DNA from: Spirochaetales bacterium
GTDB taxonomy: Bacteria; Spirochaetota; Spirochaetia; DSM-27196; SLST01
DNA: 8,557 nucleotides
Reading direction: 5' to 3'
NCBI GenBank assembly: GCA_028284845.1
Contig: JANQQY010000115.1
Location: 1 to 8,557 of the forward strand
Part shown: one piece after another, positions 1 through 6,519 of the stretch
How positions within the stretch are numbered: the stretch's first letter is position 1
Layout: every line of letters begins with the position of its first letter
Notes under the pieces: generated by a model
The model's input: only the letters and a program-made list of their open reading frames with translations
Databases searched by the model: none
What the model was told of the DNA's origin: nothing
Position numbers and translations under genes: made by a program

Positions 1-168
1 CACCCCGTACAAGGGGATGTATTTGAAGATGATGATGAGAAGCAGGGCCGGCACGAGAAACGCGTAGAGTTCCCAGTGCTTGCGGACATTCAGTCCAAGC
101 TTCTCCTTTCGTTGGATCAGGATCTCGCGGTCCGAGTCCTGTTTCTTGATTGAAACCACATCCTGCAC
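1..168 (-). CDS. LplB-type ABC sugar transporter permease, N-terminal part (cut by window edge)
   Basis: This is the first 56 codons of a gene that continues past the left edge. It encodes the start of an inner-membrane permease for an ABC importer of the LplB/aldouronate family (COG4209), which typically carries oligosaccharides or sugar derivatives. After a short basic cytoplasmic tail comes a pattern highly characteristic of the family: RKHWELYAFLVPALLLIIIF then KYIPLYGV, meaning a WELY box, the first membrane helix and the (H/K)YxPxYG box. A stop codon at 178-180 limits the start. GTG at 168 or GTG at 159 are the only reasonable choices, and neither has a good Shine-Dalgarno, so the start is uncertain. 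The gene lies 109 bp downstream of the co-oriented sulfatase, with two copies of a palindromic motif in the gap. The solute-binding protein and second permease would be expected further left. Confidence 0.82.
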   Translation of the reverse strand, partial: MQDVVSIKKQDSDREILIQRKEKLGLNVRKHWELYAFLVPALLLIIIFKYIPLYGV

Positions 169-204
169 GAATCCACGCTAACACGGGTTCTGCGGCCACG
201 ATAT

Positions 205-218
205 GGTATCGAGGTACC
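205..218. promoter_or_regulatory. GGTAC-N4-GTACC motif, copy A (upstream of permease)
   Basis: GGTATCGAGGTACC is one mismatch away from the perfect inverted repeat seen at 233-246. It ends 36 bp upstream of the GTG start proposed for the permease on the minus strand. The same motif recurs at 233-246 and, upstream of the sulfatase, at 1720-1733. I infer an operator for a dimeric regulator; the protein that binds it is not identified. Confidence 0.5.
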
Positions 219-232
219 GAAGCGGCGCATGC

Positions 233-246
233 GGTACTGAAGTACC
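233..246. promoter_or_regulatory. GGTAC-N4-GTACC motif, copy B (perfect dyad)
   Basis: GGTACTGAAGTACC has perfect 5-bp arms (GGTAC/GTACC) around a 4-base centre. It lies 28 bp from copy A, start to start, in the sulfatase-permease gap. An outer pair of arms, CCGAAG (217-222) and CTTCGG (246-251), could extend it into a larger hairpin in RNA. Because a related copy precedes the sulfatase, a DNA operator is preferred over a purely RNA role. Confidence 0.5.
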
Positions 247-277
247 TTCGGACGCGCGGTCCTACCCGCCCTCTGTG

Positions 278-1678
278 TCACAGCTCGCGGGGTGGCACGC
301 TCATACTGCGCACGCCGGCCTCATCCCATTCCCTACAAACGATGTCGAACGGATCTCCTCGCCGACTCTTCGCTTCCTGAGTCTGAATCCAGATCGCGAG
401 TAGCCCCTCCAGTTCTGAAACGATCGCTGGGTTCTCGTGGAGGAGATTGGTGGTCTGATGGGGGTCGGACCTCATGTCATAGAGCGCCAACGGTTCGAAC
501 GGAAATCCGCGGTCGTGATAGGTCTTGATCAGCGAGTAGTCGCGCGTTCGGACGCACCGTTGCAGGGAGTGCAGCCCGTGGCCCCAGACCAGGTGGTCGC
601 GGTTGGGCCACCGCCCGTGCTGGAGGCCGTCCGCGAATGACACACCGTCGTACTGCTCCGGTACAGATCCTCCAAGAAGCTCAATCAGCGTGGCGCTCAG
701 GTCAACGTTGTAGAGAAACTGCCGGTTAGGCGACGGTGGTGTCAGTCCGGGCCACGAGAGGATCAGCGGTATGTTGTGAACGCATTCATGGGCGCAGTAG
801 TGGTCTTTGTAGACACCGTGTTCTCCTTGCGCCTCGCCGTGGTCGGCACTGATGATCACGGCGGTTTCGTCCAGGACTCCCTGCCGGTCCAACTCCTCGA
901 GCAGCAGGCCGATGTGATGGTCGGTGTAGAGGATCTCTGCGTCGTAGCCGTTGATCAGGTGCTCGTAGTCCGATCTATTCCGGATCGCGTCGGGCATATT
1001 GGGCGTGGGACTGTGTCCTTGCCGAAAGAGCCGATTCGCCGTGGTGAAGACCGAGTTGTGGGGTGTGGGAAAGCTCTGGTGCTCACGAATCACCTCAGCG
1101 GTCGGCCAGTCGGCGGTGAACGGCATCCGGCTGACGCGGTCGAACCACTCTCGCGGCGCGTAGTAGTTGCAATGCGGATCCCAGAAGTTCACGTGAAGGT
1201 AGTAGTTGTCTCGGCCTTCGTTTGGCTTGAGCCACCGGAGGACCGGCCCGGAGACCTCATGCGCCTGTTCATCGCCAAACTCGAGATTCGGCGAGTGGAA
1301 TTCCGACCACCCAAGGCTGAACCAGCTGGCACAGTGCCTCCAGGCAAAGTTGCTGAACCCAATCGTATCAACGCCGTTCTCACGCAGGACGCGCTGCAAG
1401 AGCTGGTTCGACGGCTCGGGCCCGCCGTACATGCGCTCGGCAATCCGGAGATGCGATGCCGCCCCACCGTGGGTCACGACACCGTTATTGTACCCGAATC
1501 GCCCCGTCACAAGATTGTGTCGAGAGGGCATGCAGGGCGAGTCGGCGCAGTAGTAGTTGTCAAACCGCGTTCCTCGGCCGGCGATCCGATCGATGTTTGG
1601 GAAGGTATCGCGGCCGTACCCGTAGCACCCCAGGTGATCGAGGCGAAGGCTATCAATATCGATGTAGATGATCCGCAT
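278..1678 (-). CDS. Cytoplasmic formylglycine-dependent sulfatase (alkaline phosphatase superfamily)
   Basis: The predicted 466-residue protein is a type I sulfatase-like hydrolase that would remove sulfate esters from a sugar or other alcohol. The N-terminus holds the metal-binding opening IDIDSLRLDHLGCYGY (about residues 6-22). C49 lies in CMPSR (49-53), matching the C-x-P-S-R signature whose cysteine is converted to formylglycine. Further family landmarks are DPH (167-169), the second metal cluster ADHGEAQGEHG (278-288) and the YNVDLSATLIELLG segment (323-336). Length is normal for the family. There is no signal peptide, so a cytoplasmic enzyme acting on an imported substrate fits the sugar permease gene that follows. 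The maturase needed to make formylglycine is not in the window. The ATG at 1678 has no clear Shine-Dalgarno but fits the family N-terminus. A phosphonate monoester hydrolase of the same superfamily is the main alternative; the exact substrate cannot be read from sequence. Confidence 0.9.
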   Translation of the reverse strand: MRIIYIDIDSLRLDHLGCYGYGRDTFPNIDRIAGRGTRFDNYYCADSPCMPSRHNLVTGRFGYNNGVVTHGGAASHLRIAERMYGGPEPSNQLLQRVLRENGVDTIGFSNFAWRHCASWFSLGWSEFHSPNLEFGDEQAHEVSGPVLRWLKPNEGRDNYYLHVNFWDPHCNYYAPREWFDRVSRMPFTADWPTAEVIREHQSFPTPHNSVFTTANRLFRQGHSPTPNMPDAIRNRSDYEHLINGYDAEILYTDHHIGLLLEELDRQGVLDETAVIISADHGEAQGEHGVYKDHYCAHECVHNIPLILSWPGLTPPSPNRQFLYNVDLSATLIELLGGSVPEQYDGVSFADGLQHGRWPNRDHLVWGHGLHSLQRCVRTRDYSLIKTYHDRGFPFEPLALYDMRSDPHQTTNLLHENPAIVSELEGLLAIWIQTQEAKSRRGDPFDIVCREWDEAGVRSMSVPPREL

Positions 1679-1719
1679 GAGTGGGTTTCATCGTAACGCG
1701 GTTTGTGCGATACGCGGAG

Positions 1720-1733
1720 AGTACTGGGGTACC
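1720..1733. promoter_or_regulatory. GGTAC-N4-GTACC motif, copy C (upstream of sulfatase)
   Basis: AGTACTGGGGTACC differs from the perfect dyad in only one arm base. It starts 41 bp upstream of the sulfatase ATG and lies 106 bp upstream of the divergent AraC-family gene. Its distance from the sulfatase start closely matches that of copy A from the permease start, which supports co-regulation of the two genes. The rest of the 161-bp divergent region (1679-1839) shows only a weak plus-strand -35-like TTGACG at 1789-1794 without a convincing -10. Confidence 0.5.
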
Positions 1734-1839
1734 GCCGAGAGACCGGTCGAGCACACGAAGCTCGTATCGAATAGAGCACGCTTTACTATTGACGACGGAG
1801 CTGCTACTGATTTTGGTCGCTCGATTACCGGAGGCACCC

Positions 1840-2802
1840 ATGAGCCACATTCATAACAATGCAGCAGTCTGTGAGCAGCTGACCAACGCCCGATCGACTC
1901 GGCTCTTCCCAAACATCAACCATCCAGACTACATCCCGTCGGGACCTCGTTCCGGATTCGGGTGGCCGAATCTGATTTCCTGGTGGGAATCGGGAATGAT
2001 GGCGTTTGAGCAGCCGATGGTGCCGTTTACTGTTCTTGTCGCGCTCTCCGGGCGCGTCACAGCGGCGACACACGGGAGAGCGTACACGGTAGATGCTCGG
2101 TCGTACCTCGCAGTTCCGCCGGGCTCAGACCTCGCCATTCGCACCGTGCATCCGGACGAAGGCCGTGGGGCCGCAAGCTGGTTCGCGGCATTCTTCAATC
2201 CCGTGTTTGTTCGCAACTTCTGGGAGTCGGACGAGGCGCGGTTCCATCCTCTGCCACGACTCTACGTTGACGACGAGATCCGAGGCATTCTTGCAGACGC
2301 CGTTCGGGGATACCTCTCAGCTCCCAACGATGCATCAGTGAACGATGAGGAAATCGAAGATCTCTTTCACAGGGTGATTCAGGGCCTCGCGCCCCGTGAC
2401 GAGGCTGATCGCGAACGCTGGAAGCGGCTCGTCTCGCGCGATGAGGAGGATGGCAAGCAGCTGCTCTCGCAGCTGAACCGCGCACGGGATCTTGCAGATA
2501 CGCAGTTCCACACACCAGTCACCGTGGCCGCGATGGCCGATCAGGCGGCGATCTCCAAGTACCACTTCATCCGCCTCTTTGAGCGCGCCTTTGGGGCGAC
2601 CCCGCACCAATACCTGCTCGCTCGTCGGCTTGATCACGCGGCTCAGCAATTGCGCGCCGGAGTTCGGTCGATCAGCGACCTGCACAAAGAGTGCGGATTT
2701 GCGAGTCTTGGCTCGTTCTCGTGGGCGTTTAAACGGGCATTCGGGGTGCCCCCAAGCCGATTCGCAATTCCGGAGAAATCCTCCCTGCCTCACGACGAGT
2801 AG
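1840..2802 (+). CDS. AraC/XylS-family transcriptional regulator
   Basis: The 320-residue protein has the usual two-part layout: an N-terminal cupin-like sensor half (roughly residues 40-150, with the AVPPGSDL turn typical of these barrels) and a C-terminal pair of helix-turn-helix motifs in the last 100 residues. The DNA-binding half carries the family hallmarks: TVAAMADQAAISKYHFIRLF, then FGATPHQYLLARRLDHA, and finally ECGFASLGSFSWAFKRAFGVPPSRF. The ORF is open back to an ATG at 1681, but the ATG at 1840 is preferred because GGAGG sits 5 bases upstream and the extra 53 residues resemble no AraC protein. It is divergent from the sulfatase and leads an apparent operon with the SRPBCC and unknown proteins. 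It could control either side; the palindrome near the sulfatase is not a typical AraC site. Confidence 0.93.
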   Translation: MSHIHNNAAVCEQLTNARSTRLFPNINHPDYIPSGPRSGFGWPNLISWWESGMMAFEQPMVPFTVLVALSGRVTAATHGRAYTVDARSYLAVPPGSDLAIRTVHPDEGRGAASWFAAFFNPVFVRNFWESDEARFHPLPRLYVDDEIRGILADAVRGYLSAPNDASVNDEEIEDLFHRVIQGLAPRDEADRERWKRLVSRDEEDGKQLLSQLNRARDLADTQFHTPVTVAAMADQAAISKYHFIRLFERAFGATPHQYLLARRLDHAAQQLRAGVRSISDLHKECGFASLGSFSWAFKRAFGVPPSRFAIPEKSSLPHDE

Positions 2803-2820
2803 GATAGGCGTGGAGGCAAG

Positions 2821-3243
2821 ATGATTGAGAATACCGTGACCATCTCTGTCGATGTCGACCCGGCGGCGGCCTATGAGTTTCTGACGGACACCTCCCGCTG
2901 GCACGAATGGATGGAGAGTCTTGAGCAGACAAAGAGCACAGGAAATTTTCGCGCGGGCGCGAGAGTAGAGGTGGAGTACACCGAGGGCGCGAAGGCAACC
3001 ATGGAGATCGTGCGGGCCGATGCGCCCAGCGGCTACTCCTACGAGGTCGAGATGTCCGACATGGCGATCTCCGGCACTACCACACTCGTTGGTTCCACCG
3101 GCGGTACAACCATCACCTACCGCGAGACGGTTGAACCTCGCTCCTTCATGATGAAGCTGATGAAACCGTTCATCGCAAAGGGGACAAAGCGCGCGCTCGA
3201 GAAAGACTATCAGACGGCGAAGCAGCTGATGGAGGCCCGATGA
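2821..3243 (+). CDS. SRPBCC (START-like/polyketide cyclase-type) small-molecule-binding protein
   Basis: The 140-residue protein fits the helix-grip SRPBCC fold. It opens with a beta strand (NTVTISVDVDPAAAYEFLTD), the typical 'pathogenesis-related/cyclase' start in which the short helix AAAYEFLTD is followed by a W-x-x-W segment (SRWHEWMESL). A run of beta strands then leads to a long C-terminal helix (about residues 110-138, MMKLMKPFIAKGTKRALEKD). Such proteins hold a hydrophobic ligand in a central cavity; some are enzymes, many only bind. No catalytic residue can be named here. The start has GGAGG 4 bases upstream and lies 18 bp after the AraC gene. The stop overlaps the next start as ATGA, so the three genes are probably co-transcribed and the last two translationally coupled. 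Confidence 0.85.
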   Translation: MIENTVTISVDVDPAAAYEFLTDTSRWHEWMESLEQTKSTGNFRAGARVEVEYTEGAKATMEIVRADAPSGYSYEVEMSDMAISGTTTLVGSTGGTTITYRETVEPRSFMMKLMKPFIAKGTKRALEKDYQTAKQLMEAR

Positions 3244-3920
3244 GCGAACGGTATGAGATCCTCTTCGATTCCGGTGCCTCGATCGGCGCGATTGTGGAGA
3301 CATCTGCACGCTTCTTTGAGGATCATCGTCTCAACGATCTCGCCATCCCTGTGCGCGCGACGAGCGAGGGGAATCCGCCGGCAGCCGAAGCGCGGTTCCG
3401 GCTCGCCCTTCCGGGAGCTGCGGCACTCCGCGAGCGAGGAGCGGCAATCGCATCAGCCGTCGCCGCAGAGCCCCTCATCGGGATCGATGACGGAGAGCAG
3501 TACTCCACGCCCTATGCGCCGACGGAGGAGGAGTTTGCAGCCATTGAGGCGTCCGGACGCCCGGACGCCCCCTACCTGCTCGCACTCGACCCGGATCAGT
3601 TCGACGACGACCTGCGAGGTCTCACCGCTCCGGCACTACGGAAGCGACTCTCCGGTGATAATACGAGTTCCCTCACGGCGCTCGAGTACCTCGTCGTCCA
3701 GCGCATCATGACCGCCTTCTATAGCGATCACCGCTTCGACTACTACGGCACCGACGTCGACAATACCCGCTGGATGTGGCTCCCGGACTCGACTCTGGGT
3801 GACAAGACCTTCATGGGCTACTGGAACCCGGGCAAGAATCGGGTCGAACTATCGATGTGCCGGACCGGAAGCAAGAACGTCCGCAAAGGAGCCTACCGAA
3901 CGACGATCACTGCGCTGTAG
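3240..3920 (+). CDS. Protein of unknown function, co-operonic with SRPBCC protein
   Basis: I do not recognise this 226-residue protein with certainty. It is a real gene: it starts in an ATGA overlap with the SRPBCC gene, has GGAGG 4 bases upstream, and runs with consistent codon use to a stop 19 bp short of the convergent peptidase gene. There is no signal peptide or membrane helix. The N-terminal half is alanine-rich and acidic; a central stretch (about 110-155) looks helical. The C-terminal 60 residues are rich in aromatic and basic residues (RFDYYGTDV, TRWMWLP, FMGYWNPGKNRVEL) and look like the conserved core. That tail faintly recalls the W-rich C-terminus of DUF5701-type actinobacterial proteins, but this is only an impression. 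Operon context suggests it works with the SRPBCC protein under the AraC regulator. Confidence 0.75.
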   Translation: MSERYEILFDSGASIGAIVETSARFFEDHRLNDLAIPVRATSEGNPPAAEARFRLALPGAAALRERGAAIASAVAAEPLIGIDDGEQYSTPYAPTEEEFAAIEASGRPDAPYLLALDPDQFDDDLRGLTAPALRKRLSGDNTSSLTALEYLVVQRIMTAFYSDHRFDYYGTDVDNTRWMWLPDSTLGDKTFMGYWNPGKNRVELSMCRTGSKNVRKGAYRTTITAL

Positions 3921-3939
3921 GGCGACTCGCGTAGCTCAA

Positions 3940-4836
3940 TCAGGCATCCAGGAATCCGGACCCATCGATGATCTCATGGGCCGGAATCAGTGTCGCCTCC
4001 TCAATCGAGGTTCCGGACCGATCGAGGAAGGCACGGACGATATGGTATCCTACGGCGTAGCCACCAAAGTCCGGCATGCCAAGACCCTCGTCGAAGCCCA
4101 TCGACCGAGCGATCCGGTCGCCAAAAATGTGAGCCCTGATGGGTCCGAATCCGGTGACACTTCGGTTCTTCGCGATCAGCGACGCGGCGTGCGCCAGATC
4201 GTCGCCCTCAACCGACGTCACGTAGAATCCCAACGCGCCCGGGCCGGCAATCTCAACCGCAAACGCCTCGGCGAGTCCCTCCATCACCACGTACTCGGCG
4301 ACATCAACCGAGTTCGGATCGTGCCACGGGTATGCGGTGAGACGAATTCGATGATTGAACTCGTGCGCAATCGCCCCACCGGCCATCGTGGCATTGGAGG
4401 GGGTCGGCTTGTCGTAGCTGACTACCACCGCGCCCGGCGTCTGCCCGCCGGCGTACCCATCACCGTATTGGCTCGCGGGGGTGGCCCGAGTAAGCACGAT
4501 GGTCCCAACGATGTCGGTCTCAACGGCGACCGTCTCCGCGAACGGAAGAAAGCGATCGATGGCACTCCTCAGACATGCCTCAGCCGACGTCCACGCGCTC
4601 GCATCGACCAGGTGTTCGAACCCCTCCGGGAGCTTCGTGAGGTCATCCGGCCCCAACCATCCCATTGCCGCGGCGACCTCAGCATCTGTGCCGGCGTTCG
4701 GGAGCCAGACTCGACTTGCGCTGAGGAGCGGAGCTAGCGGTTCGACCAGTTCGCGTTGAAAGATGTCGGCTCGCTCTTCTGGTGAGTTCTCCAGAGCCAT
4801 GCTCCGGTAGATCTGATCACTTGAGATAAACGTCAT
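3940..4836 (-). CDS. DUF2268-type zinc metallopeptidase (YjaZ-like)
   Basis: The 298-residue protein is a predicted zinc-dependent protease of the DUF2268 family. The core is IAHEFNHRIRL, an HExxH motif at residues 158-162, followed 23 residues on by VMEGLAEAFA (E186, E190), which supplies the glutamate ligand in gluzincin fashion. A conserved C-terminal segment, FGGYAVGYHIVRAFLD, matches the family's 'GYxxGYxxV' block. There is no signal peptide or membrane anchor, so it is probably cytoplasmic; its substrate is unknown. The start is secure: AGGAGG lies 6 bases upstream of the ATG. The promoter immediately upstream carries a perfect inverted repeat in a long spacer, pointing to control by a MerR-family regulator not present in this window. 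It converges with the unknown-protein gene, leaving only 19 bp between stops and no visible terminator. Confidence 0.87.
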   Translation of the reverse strand: MTFISSDQIYRSMALENSPEERADIFQRELVEPLAPLLSASRVWLPNAGTDAEVAAAMGWLGPDDLTKLPEGFEHLVDASAWTSAEACLRSAIDRFLPFAETVAVETDIVGTIVLTRATPASQYGDGYAGGQTPGAVVVSYDKPTPSNATMAGGAIAHEFNHRIRLTAYPWHDPNSVDVAEYVVMEGLAEAFAVEIAGPGALGFYVTSVEGDDLAHAASLIAKNRSVTGFGPIRAHIFGDRIARSMGFDEGLGMPDFGGYAVGYHIVRAFLDRSGTSIEEATLIPAHEIIDGSGFLDA

Positions 4837-4856
4837 CTGGTGCCTCCTGACGACGC

Positions 4857-4890
4857 TAACCTACGACCCTCACGCAGCGTGAGGGTCAAG
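4857..4890 (-). promoter_or_regulatory. MerR-family-type promoter/operator of the DUF2268 gene
   Basis: Reading the minus strand, a -35 box TTGACC (4889-4884) and a -10-like TAGGTT (4863-4858) are separated by 20 bp instead of about 17. A perfect 10-bp inverted repeat, GACCCTCACG / CGTGAGGGTC with a 3-base centre (4865-4887), overlaps the -35 and fills the spacer. This layout, a dyad inside a 19-20 bp spacer, is the hallmark of promoters activated by MerR-family proteins through DNA distortion. The arm sequence resembles the CCTCACGT/ACGTGAGG operator described for Streptomyces TipA. Transcription would begin near 4851, just ahead of the Shine-Dalgarno. The -10 box is weak, as expected for an activator-dependent promoter. 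Confidence 0.65.
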
Positions 4891-4918
4891 CACATTGGGT
4901 CAGAAGTTATGATCATTC

Positions 4919-5989
4919 CTATCGCATACGCAGCGACATCAAGCCCGATCGCATAACAATCTTGCGACCGACAGGATTAAAGATTACGGAGCCTTTGAGG
5001 TTCTTGGAGAGGACACGACGCCGGAGGCTGCGGACCGAGCGGGCGTACCGGCGGTGGGCGTCCTCAAGACTCTCCTGAAGGACATCGGCCGCGATGAGCG
5101 CGCTCCGAAAGGCGTAGCTCATGCCCTCGGCTGAGCTCGGGCTGATGAGGCCGGCGGCCTCGCCAACCAGAAGCACCTGCCCGGCTCCCGTGGCAATGTC
5201 TGCCGCTCGGGAGGGCCGGACGAGTGCGGCTGTTCGCTTGGACATCGTGTGGTGGAGATCGTAGCCGGCCTCTCGGAATGCATCGACAGAACGCTGATGG
5301 CACTCGGCAGCGCCATAGGCTGCACGAGCCGCCGTCCCCACGAGCAGCGCTCCGTTTTTTGGGATCGCCCACGAGTAGAAAGCGGTAGCGGAGGGATCAA
5401 AGAGAACGGCGAACGCGGAGGGGGCCTCGGTCATCGCGTAACTCTCCTGAAAGGCTACATAGGCTCGAGCGGCAGGGATGCCACCGTCGACTGCGGTCCG
5501 TCGAACAAAGGAACCGCCACCGTCTGCCCCCACGAGAACCCTGCACGAGGCGCTGAACTCTGAGTTTCGTGTCCGAGCCGTGATAACGATCCGTGATCCC
5601 TCCCTTTCAACCGCCACGAGCCGGCTCTCGGCGGCGACGGAAACTCTGTTCCGGGCTCTCGAGTAGAGAAATTGATCCAATCGAAATCGATCGACGTTGA
5701 TGTAGTGTCGTTGGTAGTGACGTTCGATGCCCGAAAGGCGATCGATCGCGCGCACGGCAAAGAGCTGGGGTTCGGCGAGGACGTGGCGAGGAAGACCAAC
5801 GCCCATCCTACCGAGCACCTCTTGCGCATCTGGGGAGATGAGGCCACCGCAGAGCTTCGAGTTGGACGGCGAATCGACGGAACTCTCAAGGTTTCGTCGA
5901 TCTACGAGCAGGACGCTCCGGTTCTGTGAGATCTCGGCGGCAAGCGTCGACCCTGCCGGTCCTGCCCCAACAATGATGACGTCGTACAT
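4919..5989 (-). CDS. Geranylgeranyl-reductase-family FAD-dependent oxidoreductase
   Basis: The 356-residue flavoprotein belongs to the geranylgeranyl reductase family, which saturates double bonds of prenyl chains in chlorophyll, archaeal lipids or menaquinone (MenJ). The N-terminus is an FAD-binding Rossmann fold, DVIIVGAGPAGSTLAAE (GxGxxG at residues 8-13). The family block KLCGGLISPDAQEVLGRMG (45-63) follows, then VGADG (153-157) and the second FAD contact LVGEAAGLISPSSAEGMSYAF (274-294). In that contact the usual GDAAG aspartate is glutamate. Length is slightly under the usual 380-400 residues. The start has AAGGAG ten bases upstream. It is the last gene of the prenyl cluster, 93 bp after the DoxX-like gene, so reduction of a quinone or other prenyl lipid made by its neighbours is the likely role. 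Another hydroxylase-like flavoenzyme activity cannot be excluded. Confidence 0.85.
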   Translation of the reverse strand: MYDVIIVGAGPAGSTLAAEISQNRSVLLVDRRNLESSVDSPSNSKLCGGLISPDAQEVLGRMGVGLPRHVLAEPQLFAVRAIDRLSGIERHYQRHYINVDRFRLDQFLYSRARNRVSVAAESRLVAVEREGSRIVITARTRNSEFSASCRVLVGADGGGSFVRRTAVDGGIPAARAYVAFQESYAMTEAPSAFAVLFDPSATAFYSWAIPKNGALLVGTAARAAYGAAECHQRSVDAFREAGYDLHHTMSKRTAALVRPSRAADIATGAGQVLLVGEAAGLISPSSAEGMSYAFRSALIAADVLQESLEDAHRRYARSVRSLRRRVLSKNLKGSVIFNPVGRKIVMRSGLMSLRMR

Positions 5990-6082
5990 AGTCTGCCGGC
6001 TCCTTCTTGCCCTGCAGACTGCAATACCAATGGAGCCGAATTATGCTCGCAGGATGACCTCATTGCGGCGCGAGGAGCGCGG

Positions 6083-6460
6083 TCAGGAATCTGCGGTCTT
6101 CGGCTGTGGGAGGAGCCCCGTAAAAATGTGCGGTCGAAGCAGGTAGGCGGAGACCCAGACAATGACGAGAAGCATCGCATTGGTGATAAACGGGCTGCCG
6201 TCGATCATATGGGTCGCAATCGCCCCTCCCCAATAGGAGCTGGCGAGGAGCAGACCCAACGGCGCGGTCACCGGTAGCGCGAAGAGTATCGCGGTGACGA
6301 CCTCCCCAATACCAATAAGAACGAGGAACTCCCCAACGCCCAAATCGACGTACATCTGGGCGCCCTCGCCGCCCACGATCTTCTGAATCCCGGTCGCCAC
6401 CATCAGTGCCGCAACCAGACCAACAAGAATCCACCCTATGATCACTCGTGCTTTGCTCAA
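6083..6460 (-). CDS. DoxX-like four-helix membrane protein
   Basis: This small integral membrane protein has four predicted helices: IIGWILVGLVAALMVATGI, a second at VGEFLVLIGIGEVVTAILFA, a third at PLGLLLASSYWGGAIATHMI and a fourth at ITNAMLLVIVWVSAYLL. The order and the G-x-Q-K after helix 1 are typical of the DoxX/DoxX-like family, whose founding member is a subunit of thiosulfate:quinone oxidoreductase. The reading frame is open to a GTG at 6523 that overlaps the YceI stop as GTGA, with an ATG at 6499. I choose TTG at 6460 because GGAG lies exactly 6 bases upstream and it yields the family-like N-terminus (M)SKARVIIGW, 125 residues long. The longer form would be 146 residues. Function is unknown; the prenyl-lipid neighbours suggest a membrane redox or quinone-linked role. 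Confidence 0.8.
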   Translation of the reverse strand: MSKARVIIGWILVGLVAALMVATGIQKIVGGEGAQMYVDLGVGEFLVLIGIGEVVTAILFALPVTAPLGLLLASSYWGGAIATHMIDGSPFITNAMLLVIVWVSAYLLRPHIFTGLLPQPKTADS

Positions 6461-6519
6461 ACTCAACTCCAAGATAGATATCAGACCGAGAGTACCCATC
6501 CACTCCGGAGAGCGCAAGA

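Noticed and set aside
273..283. CTGTGTCACAG palindrome at the sulfatase stop codon.
   Set aside because: The one-base centre cannot form an RNA hairpin loop, it straddles coding sequence, and no second copy was found; probably chance.
776..1696. 306-codon open frame on the plus strand.
   Set aside because: It lies fully opposite the sulfatase gene, is valine- and arginine-rich without any family pattern, and is a codon-bias shadow.
1681..1839. N-terminal extension of the AraC regulator back to the ATG at 1681.
   Set aside because: The extension lacks family similarity and a Shine-Dalgarno, covers the divergent promoter region, and the ATG at 1840 has GGAGG 5 bases upstream.
2335..3309. 324-codon open frame on the minus strand.
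   Set aside because: It spans the antisense of the AraC and SRPBCC genes; its composition (many Arg, His, Leu, Cys) is typical of antisense translation.
3799..4737. 312-codon open frame on the plus strand.
   Set aside because: It covers the end of the unknown gene in another frame and the antisense of the DUF2268 peptidase, and shows no recognisable domain.
4865..4887. Perfect 10-bp inverted repeat just after the GGR-family gene, as a rho-independent terminator.
   Set aside because: No T-tract follows in either direction, and the repeat sits precisely between a -35 and a -10 of the next gene. An operator explains it better, though it might also slow transcription from the upstream operon.
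6013..6023. TGCAGACTGCA palindrome between the DoxX-like and GGR-family genes.
   Set aside because: It is short, single-copy and not placed relative to any convincing -35/-10 pair.
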